NCBI RefSeq assembly: GCF_004363555.1
Contig: NZ_SNZJ01000001.1
Span: 124,001 to 188,000, forward strand
DNA length: 64,000 nucleotides
Origin: Halomonas ventosae
GTDB taxonomy: Bacteria; Pseudomonadota; Gammaproteobacteria; Pseudomonadales; Halomonadaceae
Direction: 5' to 3'
The translations under genes were made by a program, and so were the position numbers. Below, one piece after another: positions 38,126 to 46,255 of this stretch; within the stretch, counting starts at the first letter, position 1; each line of letters opens with the position of its first letter. The notes below the pieces were generated by a model that searched no databases, was not told the DNA's origin, and saw nothing but the letters and a program-made list of their open reading frames with translations.

Positions 38126-38677
38126 TCATTCCTGGCCGCTATCGTCGATGGTGAAGCTGGAGGGCCGGGTCATGGCGGTCACCAGGGTGGAAAGCCAGGC
38201 CTCGGCCAGCGCCAGGCAGAAGAGCAGGACCCCGGCGAGCATGGCCGACTGGGGAATCCATAGCGGGATGCTCAGCAGGCCGTAGGAGGTCTCGTTGAAG
38301 GCGATGCTGTCGTCCAGCAGCCAGTAGAGGTACCAGCCGAGATAGAGGCTGAGCAGCAGGGCGATGCTCAGGCAGAAGAGCTCGACGAAGGCACGCGGCG
38401 CGGCGGGGAGCCGTCCGATCAGCAGCGTCACGCGGATATGGCCCCCATGCACGAAGGTGTAGGCGAGCCCCAGGAAGCTGGCGCCCACCAGCAGGAAGCC
38501 GGAAATCTCCGAGAGGCCGGGAATCGCCAGGCCGATGCGGTCGCCGCCGATCCCGGTGGCGATGCGATCGACGATGCGCCCGAGGATCTGGGCGGTGATC
38601 AGCGCGCAGATCAGGCAGAGGCAGAGGGCGGCCAGGTAGCCCCCCAGGTTGTAGAGGGGTCGCAGACGGTAGGTCAT
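38126..38677 (-). CDS. dctQ: TRAP transporter small permease (DctQ)
   Basis: A 183-residue four-helix membrane protein. The conserved segment LAYTFVHGGHIRVTLL is diagnostic of DctQ. It forms the membrane complex with DctM. Located between dctP and dctM. Confidence 0.9.
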   Translation of the reverse strand: MTYRLRPLYNLGGYLAALCLCLICALITAQILGRIVDRIATGIGGDRIGLAIPGLSEISGFLLVGASFLGLAYTFVHGGHIRVTLLIGRLPAAPRAFVELFCLSIALLLSLYLGWYLYWLLDDSIAFNETSYGLLSIPLWIPQSAMLAGVLLFCLALAEAWLSTLVTAMTRPSSFTIDDSGQE

Positions 38678-38698
38678 GGCGGGGAACCGGAGGTTGGT

Positions 38699-38719
38699 GC
38701 CGGGGCGAGATACCCCGGC
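38699..38719 (-). other. Intra-operon hairpin after dctP
   Basis: A perfect 7-bp stem GCCGGGG/CCCCGGC with a 7-nt loop, 11 bases beyond the dctP stop and 21 bases before dctQ. Hairpins at this point often protect the binding-protein mRNA and raise its expression over the permease genes. Confidence 0.55.
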
Positions 38720-38730
38720 GGGTGGCGGGG

Positions 38731-39732
38731 TCAGTCGCGGGCAGCCTGGTAGGCCTCGAGGATGGCGGCCCCCTGCTCACCGGCACGGCCGGCCCACTCC
38801 TCGGTCATGGTATCGCCGACCTCCTGGAGCAGTTCGGCGAGCTCCGGGGTCGGCTCGCTGACCTCGATGCCGTTCTCCTTGAGTACCGCGAGGGCGTCAT
38901 CGGTCTCCTGGCGGCTCATCTCCCAGCCGCGGGTCTCGGCCTCGGACGCCGCGTCCAGGACCGCCTGTTGCGTCGCCTCGTCGAGGCGCGAGAAGGCCTT
39001 CTCGCTGACGATCACCATGTTTTTCGGCAGCCACAGCTGGGCGTGGTTGAAGTGGCTCAGGTAGTCCCAGGCCTTGGTGTCGGCGCCGGTGGCCGGCGAG
39101 GTGATCATGGCCTCGACGCGACCGGTACTGAAGGCGGTGGGGATATCCGGCACCTCGACCTGGGTCGGCACGGCGCCGACCAGCTGGGCGATCCGCTCGC
39201 TGGCGGTGTTGTAGGCGCGCATGCTGAGGTTCTTGAGGTCGTCGCCGGACTCGATGGCCTGGTTGGTGTAGATGCCCTGGGGCGGCCAGGGGACGGCAAA
39301 GAGCAGGCGCAGCTGCTGTTCGGCGAGCTCCTCGGCGATCACCTCGCGGGAGGCCTCCCACAGGGCCTCGGCATCCTCGTAGCTGGAGGCCAGGTAGGGC
39401 ACCGAGTCGACCTCGAAGATCGCGTTCTCGTTGGCCAGGCGGGACATGATCAGCTCGCCGATGGGGACGATGCCGCGACGCACCGAGTTCTTGATCTCGG
39501 CATGGCCGATCAGCGAACCGTTGGAGTGCACGGTGATGTCCAGTTCGCCATCCGTGGCTTCCCGTACGTCGTCGGCGAACTCGCGGATATTGACGGTATG
39601 GAAGGTCATGTCGCCGTAGGGCGTGGGCATGTCCCACTCGGTGGCGGCCTGGGCGCTGCTGCCCAGGGTGGCTAGGCTGAGACCAAGGGCGGCGGCCGAG
39701 GTCAGATGAAAGAGGGGGAAACGGGCAGTCAT
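38731..39732 (-). CDS. dctP: TRAP transporter solute-binding protein (DctP)
   Basis: A 333-residue periplasmic receptor with a signal peptide (about 1-29, ending SSAQA). It follows the DctP fold, with the region around NLSMRAYNTASERIAQLVGAVPTQVE holding the arginine that binds substrate carboxylates. Divergent from pxpABC across a 201-bp gap, so pyroglutamate is the likely ligand; Bordetella DctP6/DctP7 are known pyroglutamate receptors of this family. Ligand is inferred from context. Confidence 0.9.
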   Translation of the reverse strand: MTARFPLFHLTSAAALGLSLATLGSSAQAATEWDMPTPYGDMTFHTVNIREFADDVREATDGELDITVHSNGSLIGHAEIKNSVRRGIVPIGELIMSRLANENAIFEVDSVPYLASSYEDAEALWEASREVIAEELAEQQLRLLFAVPWPPQGIYTNQAIESGDDLKNLSMRAYNTASERIAQLVGAVPTQVEVPDIPTAFSTGRVEAMITSPATGADTKAWDYLSHFNHAQLWLPKNMVIVSEKAFSRLDEATQQAVLDAASEAETRGWEMSRQETDDALAVLKENGIEVSEPTPELAELLQEVGDTMTEEWAGRAGEQGAAILEAYQAARD

Positions 39733-39849
39733 GTGCGGTTCCTCGAGTCGGGTTCTTGTTGTCGCTGCAGGTCGTCGGACAGCGGGCTGTCAGCTTGGAG
39801 TCTAGCGAGTGTTCGCGAGGAAGGTTAGGCGGGCGAACGACGGCTGGTC

Positions 39850-39904
39850 AACGATGTGTAGACTAAAGAACGATGTGTTATCGATAAAACGTTGATAAAT
39901 TATC
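39850..39904. promoter_or_regulatory. Divergent regulatory region between dctP and pxpA
   Basis: AACGATGTGT occurs twice, at 39850-39859 and 39869-39878. TTATCGATAA (39878-39887) is a perfect palindrome, and GATAAATTATC (39894-39904) is a second one, giving four GATAA/TTATC half-sites in 27 bp. The stretch is AT-rich and lies between two divergent operons. Likely a regulator-binding region; no hexamers were assigned with confidence. Confidence 0.55.
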
Positions 39905-39933
39905 TTCAATGCCTAGCCCGGAGGAGGTGAACG

Positions 39934-40689
39934 ATGAAGACCCTGCTGCTCAATGCCGATATGGGCGAGAGCTTCGGTCCCTGGGTCATGGGACTGGACC
40001 ACGAGGTGATGCCCCACGTGGACCTGGCCAACGTGGCCTGCGGTTTCCACGCCTCCGACCCCGACGTGATCCGCATGACCGTGCGTCTGGCCAGGCGCCA
40101 TGGCGTCACCGTGGGGGCCCATCCCGCCTATCCGGACATGGTCGGCTTCGGGCGCCGCTCGATGGCCTGCTCGGCCGAGGAGATCGAGAACCTGGTGCTC
40201 TACCAGATCGGTGCCCTGGCCGGGGTCTGCCGGGCCGAGGGCCTGGAGGTCGGGTACGTCAAGCCCCACGGGGCGCTCTACAACGACATGATGCGCGACC
40301 CGGAGATCCTCGATGCCGTGATGCGGGCGCTGGTGGCCTATGACATCCAGCTGCCGCTGATGGTGATGGCCACCCGCGATACCCGCCTGCCCCGGGAGCT
40401 GGCCGAGCGGCACGGCGTGACGCTGTGGTTCGAGGCCTTCGCCGATCGCGCCTACGATGCCGAGGGACGGCTGGTCTCCCGCCGAGAGCTGGGGGCCGTG
40501 CACCATGATCCCGAGGTGATCGTCGACCAGGCGCAGCGCATCGCCCGTGGCGAGCCGCTCACGGCCAGCGACGGCAGCGAGCTGGTACTGGCCGCCGATA
40601 CCCTCTGCGTGCATGGCGACAACCCCGAGTCGATCGCCGCCATCAAGGCGATCCGCGAGGCGCTCGACGGCCTGGCGAGCGCCTCATGA
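39934..40689 (+). CDS. pxpA: 5-oxoprolinase subunit A (LamB/YcsF family)
   Basis: With PxpB and PxpC forms the ATP-dependent 5-oxoprolinase that opens pyroglutamate to glutamate. The 251-residue protein has the family start [31 protein letters not shown] and [11 protein letters not shown]. Perfect ribosome site GAGGAGGTGA. pxpB overlaps its 3' end by four bases. Confidence 0.95.
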   Translation: MKTLLLNADMGESFGPWVMGLDHEVMPHVDLANVACGFHASDPDVIRMTVRLARRHGVTVGAHPAYPDMVGFGRRSMACSAEEIENLVLYQIGALAGVCRAEGLEVGYVKPHGALYNDMMRDPEILDAVMRALVAYDIQLPLMVMATRDTRLPRELAERHGVTLWFEAFADRAYDAEGRLVSRRELGAVHHDPEVIVDQAQRIARGEPLTASDGSELVLAADTLCVHGDNPESIAAIKAIREALDGLASAS

Positions 40690-41414
40690 GCGACAGGTTT
40701 CCGCCGGGACTGCCGCGCCTCGAGTCCGCCGGGCTGGATGGCTGGATGGTGCGGCTGTTCGATGCCATCGACGAGGCCAACATGCCCTGGCTCACCGCCC
40801 TGGTGAGGGAGTGCGAGACGGCCTTCGGCGATGACCTGGTCGACCTGGTGCCGTCCTACACCACCCTGCTGGTGGTCTTCGACCCGCTGCGATGCTCCCC
40901 CGACGAGGCCAGGCGACGCCTGGTCGAGCTCCTGGCGCGGCTGCAGCCTGACGAGGAGGTGGCCAACGCACCGGTGAAGGAACTGCCGGTCTGGTATGAC
41001 GCCTCGGTGGGACCCGAACTATCGCGCCTGGCCGCGCTGGCCGGCATGAGCCTCGAGGAGGTGGTGGCCTGCCATAGCGAGCCTAGCTACCGGGTCTTCG
41101 CCCTGGGCTTCGCACCCGGCTTCGCCTTCATGGGCAGCCTCGATGCCAGGCTCGAGGCGCCGCGCCTGGACACCCCGCGGCGGCGCGTGCCGGCGGGCAG
41201 CGTGGCCGTGGCCGGGCGCCAGACCGCGGCCTATCCCGCGGTCACGCCGGGTGGCTGGAACCTTATCGGCCGGACCCCGGCGGTGCTCTTCGACCGTGAC
41301 CGGGAGGGCTTCAGCCTGCTCCAGGTGGGCGACCGGGTGCGTTTCGTGCCCATCGACCGTGCCGAGTTCGAGCGCCTGGGGGGCGATACCCGACCGTTGG
41401 AGGAGGGGAGATGA
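40686..41414 (+). CDS. pxpB: 5-oxoprolinase subunit B (KipI/allophanate hydrolase subunit 1 family)
   Basis: A 242-residue subunit. The core [33 protein letters not shown] and [12 protein letters not shown] identify the KipI/AHS1 family. ATGA overlaps on both sides link it tightly to pxpA and pxpC. Although paralogues regulate kinases (KipI), the complete pxpABC order supports the enzymatic role. Confidence 0.94.
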   Translation: MSDRFPPGLPRLESAGLDGWMVRLFDAIDEANMPWLTALVRECETAFGDDLVDLVPSYTTLLVVFDPLRCSPDEARRRLVELLARLQPDEEVANAPVKELPVWYDASVGPELSRLAALAGMSLEEVVACHSEPSYRVFALGFAPGFAFMGSLDARLEAPRLDTPRRRVPAGSVAVAGRQTAAYPAVTPGGWNLIGRTPAVLFDRDREGFSLLQVGDRVRFVPIDRAEFERLGGDTRPLEEGR

Positions 41415-42364
41415 CGCAGGCGATTGCCGGACTGAGCGTGACCCGTGCCGGCCCCCTGGCGCTGCTTCAGGATGCCGGGCGCTTCGGCGTGCGGCGGCTG
41501 GGGGTGACCCAGGGCGGGCCGGTGGACCTGCATGGCTGGGCCTGGGCCAACCACCTGGTGGGCAACGCCTGGGGAACCCCGGCCCTGGAGGTGACCTTTG
41601 GCGGCCTCGAACTCGCGGCCGAACGGGACCTGGTCGTGGCCGTGGCGGGGGCGGACCTGGCGGCGACCCTGGATGGCGAGCCCCTTGCCGGCTGGTGCTC
41701 GCTGTCCGTGAAGGCGGGCCAGCGGCTCGCCTTCGCGGCCCCGGCCAATGGCCTGAGGGCCTACCTGGCGGTGGCCGGTGGCTTCGCGGCGACGCCGGTG
41801 CTGGGCAGCGTGGCCTGCGTGGTGCGCGAGGGGCTGGGCGGCCATGATGGCCAGGGGCACCGGCTGGCCGAGGGCGACGCCCTGCAGGTCACGCCGCGCC
41901 ACGCCGCCGCCGGACGCGAGGCCCCGCGGGAGGTGCAGTGTGACTACCGCCGGCCGGCGGAGCTTTCGCTGCTGCCGGGCGCCCAGGTCGGCGCATTCAG
42001 CGGGGAGAGCCTCTTCCAGGCGTTCAATGCCCCCTGGCGGGTGGACGATCGGGCCGATCGCATGGGCGTGCGCCTGACGGGCCCCCGACTCGATTGCCGG
42101 ATGACCAGCATGATCTCCGAAGGGATCGGCCTGGGGGCGGTGCAGGTGCCGCCGGACGGCCAGCCCATTGCCCTGCTCAATGACCGCCAGACCATCGGCG
42201 GCTACCCCCGCCTCGGGGCCCTCACGCCGCTGGCCTGCTCACGGCTGGCCCAGTGCCTGCCGGGCCAGGAGGTACGGCTGAGGGCGGTCGCGACCGAGCA
42301 GGCCCTGGCAGCCTACCGAGGCTTTCGTTCTGGCTTCGAGGGGGGTGACGCGAGCCGTCGGTAG
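41411..42364 (+). CDS. pxpC: 5-oxoprolinase subunit C (KipA/allophanate hydrolase subunit 2 family)
   Basis: A 317-residue subunit with the AHS2 start LALLQDAGRFGVRRLGVTQG, ALEVTFGG and the late segment IALLNDRQTIGGYP. Last gene of the operon. It completes the PxpABC enzyme; nearby TRAP genes would supply external substrate. Confidence 0.94.
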   Translation: MTQAIAGLSVTRAGPLALLQDAGRFGVRRLGVTQGGPVDLHGWAWANHLVGNAWGTPALEVTFGGLELAAERDLVVAVAGADLAATLDGEPLAGWCSLSVKAGQRLAFAAPANGLRAYLAVAGGFAATPVLGSVACVVREGLGGHDGQGHRLAEGDALQVTPRHAAAGREAPREVQCDYRRPAELSLLPGAQVGAFSGESLFQAFNAPWRVDDRADRMGVRLTGPRLDCRMTSMISEGIGLGAVQVPPDGQPIALLNDRQTIGGYPRLGALTPLACSRLAQCLPGQEVRLRAVATEQALAAYRGFRSGFEGGDASRR

Positions 42365-42446
42365 ATTCTGGCACCGAGGCCGCTGTCGTGTCACGCGCCA
42401 CCTGATTGAGCTGGAGACGGCATCGTTGCATCGTTGAACCCTTTGA

Positions 42447-43157
42447 CTAGAAGCGCAGGGTAGCGCCGCGCACCGGCGTCAGCCGCCCGTGGTCGATGAT
42501 TGGCCCGGTTGGCTGCCCTGCCGGAGCCCCGCCCTCGGGCTCGATGCTCACCGCGAGGTCGGCATGTAGCAGCAGTTCGCGGAGTTCTGGGCTGGGTGTC
42601 AGACGGTGGTGGCCCTGCTCTGGCAGCTGTCCCAGGGAGATCGGGGTGCCATCGGCGATCAGCCATAGCTCTCCGGTCTGATCGTCGCCCACTTGGGTGG
42701 GTTGTACCGCTTGGGCCACCAGTTCGCCCTCAGCGGTGACGCTGATGATCCAGCCGGGGGTGCGTGTCTCGTCCTGTACCACGAAGACGGCGCTTTCGTC
42801 GGGGAACTCCAACTGATCGGGCTGCAGCCACAGCATGCCGAAGGTCAGGGTCAAGACGGCGAGACCGGCACTGGCGCCGCGCCACAAGCCGAGGGATCGC
42901 CACCAGGGGGGAGGCCCGGAGCCAATGGCCGCGGAGATGCGTTGCCAGACGATGGCTGGCGGTGTGCGTGGGTCGAGGCGTTCATTGAACAACTGCAGAT
43001 GTTCCTGCCAGATCTCCACCTCGTTCTGCAGATCGTGGCTGACCGCCAGCAGGGCTTCGAAGCGGGCCTTCTGGTCGTCATCGAGAGCGCCGAGGGCATA
43101 CTCCCCGGCAGCGAGGTGGCGCTCCCCCGGGTTGCTCAAATCCCACTGGTCAGGCAT
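42447..43157 (-). CDS. Membrane anti-sigma factor (RskA family)
   Basis: A 236-residue single-pass protein. The N-terminal anti-sigma domain (about 1-75; HLAAGEYALGALDDDQKARFE) faces the cytoplasm, one membrane helix spans about 94-111, and a periplasmic RskA C-terminal domain follows (about 115-225). It should sequester the ECF sigma factor encoded immediately upstream, whose gene overlaps by 22 bases. Release probably needs proteolysis of the anti-sigma, as known for RskA. Confidence 0.88.
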   Translation of the reverse strand: MPDQWDLSNPGERHLAAGEYALGALDDDQKARFEALLAVSHDLQNEVEIWQEHLQLFNERLDPRTPPAIVWQRISAAIGSGPPPWWRSLGLWRGASAGLAVLTLTFGMLWLQPDQLEFPDESAVFVVQDETRTPGWIISVTAEGELVAQAVQPTQVGDDQTGELWLIADGTPISLGQLPEQGHHRLTPSPELRELLLHADLAVSIEPEGGAPAGQPTGPIIDHGRLTPVRGATLRF

Positions 43158-43693
43158 GCCTTCAACCTCTCGAGTCCGCGGCGAATCCAGCTCTTCACGC
43201 TGCCCAGCGGTTGCGTCAGGGTGGCGGCGAGTTCGCTGTGGGTCAGTCCCTGGAAGTACACCAGCTCCAGCATCCGGCGCTGCGTTGCATTGAGTACCTC
43301 GAGGCAGTCCCGCAGTTCCCGGTGGCGCTGGGCGTTCAGACTATTGGCTTCGGGGTCATCGTCTCCCGCCAGCAGGTCCAGCAACGATTCGCGCTCCGTG
43401 TCGTCCTGGGGTTTCTGGCGACGCAGCCAATCGATGCCGATATTGCGGGTCAGGGTGGAGAGCCAGGTCATCGGCCTGGCGCGGCTGGCATCGTATTGAC
43501 CGGCGGCATGCCAGATACGGATGAACACCTGCTGCAGGCAGTCCTGGGCCGCACTCTCGTCCCTGACGATACGCAGCAGCTGGGCATATAGATGCGCGCT
43601 ACAGGCCCGGTAGAGGCGTTCCAGGGCCTTGGTATCGCCCCTGGAGCAGGCGGCCAACTGGTCGGTGAGATCTTGCTGGAAGGCGTCGGTCAT
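43136..43693 (-). CDS. ECF-type sigma factor (SigK/RpoE-like)
   Basis: A 185-residue group 4 sigma factor: region 2 (about 25-95, including DCLQQVFIRIWHAAGQYD and MTWLSTLTRNIGIDWLRR) and region 4 (about 130-182, ELVYFQGLTHSELAATLTQPL, then GSVKSWIRRGLERLK). ATG 43693 has AAGGA nearby; longer upstream in-frame sequence is unlikely. Paired with an RskA-like anti-sigma and divergent from a fasciclin gene, the same gene set as mycobacterial sigK-rskA-mpt70/83. Confidence 0.9.
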   Translation of the reverse strand: MTDAFQQDLTDQLAACSRGDTKALERLYRACSAHLYAQLLRIVRDESAAQDCLQQVFIRIWHAAGQYDASRARPMTWLSTLTRNIGIDWLRRQKPQDDTERESLLDLLAGDDDPEANSLNAQRHRELRDCLEVLNATQRRMLELVYFQGLTHSELAATLTQPLGSVKSWIRRGLERLKACLTSGI

Positions 43694-43787
43694 GCACCGC
43701 GTCCTTGCGCAGGGGAGTTCAATGGCGGTCAGTCTTGGCAAGGGCGACCGCGATGTAAAGACTGGGTATCAACGCATGGGTCTCGAT

Positions 43788-43842
43788 TGCATCCATTCCC
43801 GCGGTGGCTGCGTAACAGGGAAGGAGCCCCCGAATCCGGGGG
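43788..43842 (+). promoter_or_regulatory. Candidate ECF promoter and leader hairpin of the fasciclin gene
   Basis: TGCATCC (43788-43794), 16-bp spacer, CGTAAC (43811-43816) looks like an ECF-type promoter. Just downstream CCCCCG-AATC-CGGGGG (43827-43842) forms a 6-bp hairpin in the leader. Recognition by the adjacent sigma factor is an inference. Confidence 0.4.
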
Positions 43843-43872
43843 ATGCCAAACCGCAAGCCAGGAGACTTTGCC

Positions 43873-44424
43873 ATGAAACTCAAACTAGTCGCTGCCAGCT
43901 GCTGCCTCGCCACCCTGGGCATGGGAAGCGTCCATGCCGACCATGGGCCGACCAATGTCGGGGGGGCATCGATGCTGCCGGAGCGCAACATCATCGAGAA
44001 TGCCGTGAACTCCGGAGATCACGAGACCCTGGTGGCGGCGGTTCAGGCAGCCGAACTGGTCGAGGTGTTGCAGGGGGAGGGGCCCTTCACCGTCTTCGCC
44101 CCGGTGGATGGTGCCTTCGAGAGGCTCCCCGAGGGGACCGTCGAGACCCTGTTGCAGCCGGAGAACCTGTCGCAGCTGCAGACGGTGCTCACCTACCATG
44201 TGGTACCGGGCAACCTGACCCGCGAGGATCTGTGGGAAACCGTTATGGAGCGTGACGGCGCGGCGAGCCTGAAGACGGTACAGGGTGAGCACCTGACGGT
44301 GATGCGCAACGGCAACAACCTGGTGGTGATGGATGCCAATGGTGCCAGCGCCAATCTCACCGTGGTGGATGTGGCCCAGGCCAATGGCGTGATCCATGTC
44401 ATCGACCGGGTCCTGATGCCGTAG
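43873..44424 (+). CDS. Secreted fasciclin (FAS1) domain protein
   Basis: A 183-residue exported protein: signal peptide (about 1-22, ending SVHA) and one FAS1 domain (about 40-180) with the H1 and H2 motifs FTVFAPVDGAFERLP and ANGVIHVIDRVLMP. FAS1 domains mediate adhesion or bind small ligands. ATG 43873 follows AGGAGAC. It is divergent from an ECF sigma/anti-sigma pair and is probably their regulon member. Confidence 0.9.
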   Translation: MKLKLVAASCCLATLGMGSVHADHGPTNVGGASMLPERNIIENAVNSGDHETLVAAVQAAELVEVLQGEGPFTVFAPVDGAFERLPEGTVETLLQPENLSQLQTVLTYHVVPGNLTREDLWETVMERDGAASLKTVQGEHLTVMRNGNNLVVMDANGASANLTVVDVAQANGVIHVIDRVLMP

Positions 44425-44787
44425 GACTGTGAGACGCTTCCCTTCCTTGCCGTGTGCCGGCGTGGCAACCAGCCTGTCACGCTGGCACCGGCGCGCCCTT
44501 GTCAGCGTGGCAGTCTGGCGGGTTCGAGTTCCCGCCGGATCCGCTCGTCGACCTCGATTAGCCACGGGACGAGATTAACGGCAGCACCTCGTGCGTCAGC
44601 CTCATCGCGGTCAGAATCCTCGCTGGCATGCTACAGAACGACCGTCCGGTCTCCCTCAGTCTGACGCGCTTTTCGAAACTATACGATGAAACAAGAAACT
44701 TGCACTTACGGAATCCCCTCAGGACAGTGTTGCGTACGTCCAATCAGCGCTGACGGCTCAGCGCCAGGCCCAGAGACGCCCCGGGGG
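44425..44787. other. 363-bp gap without a recognisable gene
   Basis: Between the fasciclin gene and an RHH gene. It contains an inverted repeat GGCGGG/CCCGCC around TTCGAGTT (44517-44536) and an AT-richer patch near 44665-44715 with TATAGT on the minus strand. No convincing coding frame, tRNA or terminator was seen. Confidence 0.5.
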
Positions 44788-44997
44788 TCAGGCACCCAGG
44801 CCGCTCTCGCGCAACAGCTGGTCGATGCTGCGCTCGACGCGGGGCGCCGCGCCCTCGATGAGCAGCTGGGTCTCCAGGTCGGCCAGGCCGTCCTGCACCA
44901 GGCGCTCGATCAGTTCGGCCTTGGGGATGCCGGTGTGCTGGCTGGCACGCTCCAGGCGGGCTTCCAGGTCGCGGGGGAATCTCAGCAGGTGAGGCAT
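44788..44997 (-). CDS. Small ribbon-helix-helix-like protein (orphan)
   Basis: A 69-residue protein that starts with a beta-strand-like MPHLLRFPRDLEARLERA followed by two helices (HTGIPKAELIERLVQDGLADLE), the pattern of CopG/RHH DNA-binding antitoxins. ATG 44997 follows GGAGA. No toxin-sized gene is beside it, so it may be an orphan regulator. Confidence 0.65.
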   Translation of the reverse strand: MPHLLRFPRDLEARLERASQHTGIPKAELIERLVQDGLADLETQLLIEGAAPRVERSIDQLLRESGLGA

Positions 44998-45165
44998 GTC
45001 GTCGTCTCCAAATGGCCCGTTCCCGGGCGGCCTGATCGTTCTGATACCATAAGGTGCCGGTTCGGCCCTGTCACGCCTCCGAGTCTGTCGCGCCAGGGTG
45101 ACAGCCGCATGACATCGCCTTGAACCTCGCGTGGCAGCCCGTTCCGTCGCGCGCTCGTTTCTCGC

Positions 45166-45212
45166 CACCGGGACGACCCGGTGCGCCTCTCGCCACGCGG
45201 GGACGGCCCCGC
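45166..45212 (+). ncRNA. Guanidine-II (mini-ykkC) riboswitch
   Basis: Two perfect hairpins with ACGR tetraloops: CACCGGG-ACGA-CCCGGTG (45166-45183, 7 bp) and GCGGGG-ACGG-CCCCGC (45197-45212, 6 bp), separated by 13 nt. This is the defining architecture of mini-ykkC, in which each loop binds one guanidinium ion. It sits 21 bases before gdx (guanidinium exporter), the classic target. Ligand binding should free the ribosome site (GGGAG, 45220-45224). Confidence 0.9.
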
Positions 45213-45233
45213 CGGTATCGGGAGTCTCCCTCC

Positions 45234-45554
45234 ATGAACATGGCCTGGATCATGCTGGTCGTAGCCGGCCTGCTGGAAGTCGCCTGGGCGCTGGGCCTCA
45301 AGGCCTCACAGGGGTTCAGTCGGCCCTTGCCGAGCGTGCTCACGCTGCTCGCCATGCTGGCGAGCTTCTACCTGCTGGCCCAGGCCATGAGGGTCCTGCC
45401 GGTGGGCACGGCCTATGCGACCTGGGTCGGGATCGGGGCCCTGGGCACGGTGCTGCTCGGCATCCTGATCTACGGGGACAGCGCGACGCCGCTTCGGTTG
45501 GCCAGCCTGGTGCTGGTGCTCGCGGGGCTGGTGGGGCTGAAGCTCGCCGGGTGA
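45234..45554 (+). CDS. gdx: Guanidinium exporter Gdx (SugE, SMR family)
   Basis: A 106-residue four-helix small-multidrug-resistance protein. Close similarity to E. coli SugE, including AGLLEVAWALGLKASQGFSR with the essential glutamate (Glu15), LPVGTAYATWVGIGALGT and GLVGLKLAG. Gdx exports guanidinium in exchange for two protons as an antiparallel homodimer. A guanidine-II riboswitch precedes it, which confirms the substrate. Confidence 0.95.
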   Translation: MNMAWIMLVVAGLLEVAWALGLKASQGFSRPLPSVLTLLAMLASFYLLAQAMRVLPVGTAYATWVGIGALGTVLLGILIYGDSATPLRLASLVLVLAGLVGLKLAG

Positions 45555-45568
45555 ACGAGGCGGGCCGC

Positions 45569-46255
45569 TCAGGCCAGCCCTCGCCGGCGCATGACCTCGG
45601 TGATGATGGGCACCGGCGTCATCAGGTGCTCGCGCATCATCGCGGCGGCGCGCGGGGCGTCGCGGGAGAGGATGACCTCCACCAGGGCCGCATGCTCGCG
45701 CCGCTTGCGCTCCAGGGCCTCGGCGGAGAAGACCGTCTTGCGCAGCCAGAGGTGGCGATAGCGCTCGACCTGGTCGAACAGGCTCTCGCGGACCTTGAGC
45801 AGGTGGGGGGAGTTGCAGCCGGCGGCGATGGCGGTATGGAAGGCCTTGTGGCGGGTGTCCCAGACGTCGAGCAGCTCCTCGGAGCTGTTGACCTCCGTCA
45901 CCTTGGCCAGCGTATGGGCCTTGGCCAGGATATCGGCCTCCCAGTCGTCACCGCCACGCTGGATGGCGAGTTCCAGGACCAGGCCCTCGAGCTGGGCCCG
46001 GGCGTCATAGAGGTCGGCAAGTTCCGACAGCGACATGGGCGCCACCCGATAGCCACGCTGGCTGATGGCCACCACCAGGCTCTCGGCCACCAGCTGGGAG
46101 AGGGCCTCGCGCAGCGGGCCGATGCCCAGCCCGTAGCGCTCCTTGAGCCCGCTCATCAGCAGCTTCTCGCCGGGCGTGAAGACGCCGCGAATGATGTCGC
46201 GTTTCAGCCAGTGGTAGGCACTGACGCCCAGGTTCTGTTTCGAGGTGGTGTCCAT
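45569..46255 (-). CDS. csiR: GntR-family repressor CsiR (L-2-hydroxyglutarate responsive)
   Basis: A 228-residue FadR-subfamily GntR protein: winged helix (about 12-75; AYHWLKRDIIRGVFTPGEKL, GIGPLREALSQLVAESLV) and all-helical effector domain (about 85-220; FHTAIAAGC, HLMTPVPIITEV). Similarity to E. coli CsiR is high throughout. CsiR represses L-2-hydroxyglutarate/glutarate genes and is relieved by L-2HG. It is divergent from lhgO. Start MDTTS at 46255 is the family-like choice. Confidence 0.9.
   Translation of the reverse strand: MDTTSKQNLGVSAYHWLKRDIIRGVFTPGEKLLMSGLKERYGLGIGPLREALSQLVAESLVVAISQRGYRVAPMSLSELADLYDARAQLEGLVLELAIQRGGDDWEADILAKAHTLAKVTEVNSSEELLDVWDTRHKAFHTAIAAGCNSPHLLKVRESLFDQVERYRHLWLRKTVFSAEALERKRREHAALVEVILSRDAPRAAAMMREHLMTPVPIITEVMRRRGLA

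Noticed and set aside
43790..43836. Mycobacterial SigK-like elements CATCCA and CCGAATC upstream of the fasciclin gene
   Set aside because: They are 34 bp apart, about twice the required spacing, and CCGAATC is part of the leader hairpin.
44517..44536. tRNA T-arm-like GGCGGG-TTCGAGTT-CCCGCC
   Set aside because: The loop has 8 bases instead of 7, and no acceptor, anticodon arm or CCA fits around it; not a tRNA and too little to call an attachment site.
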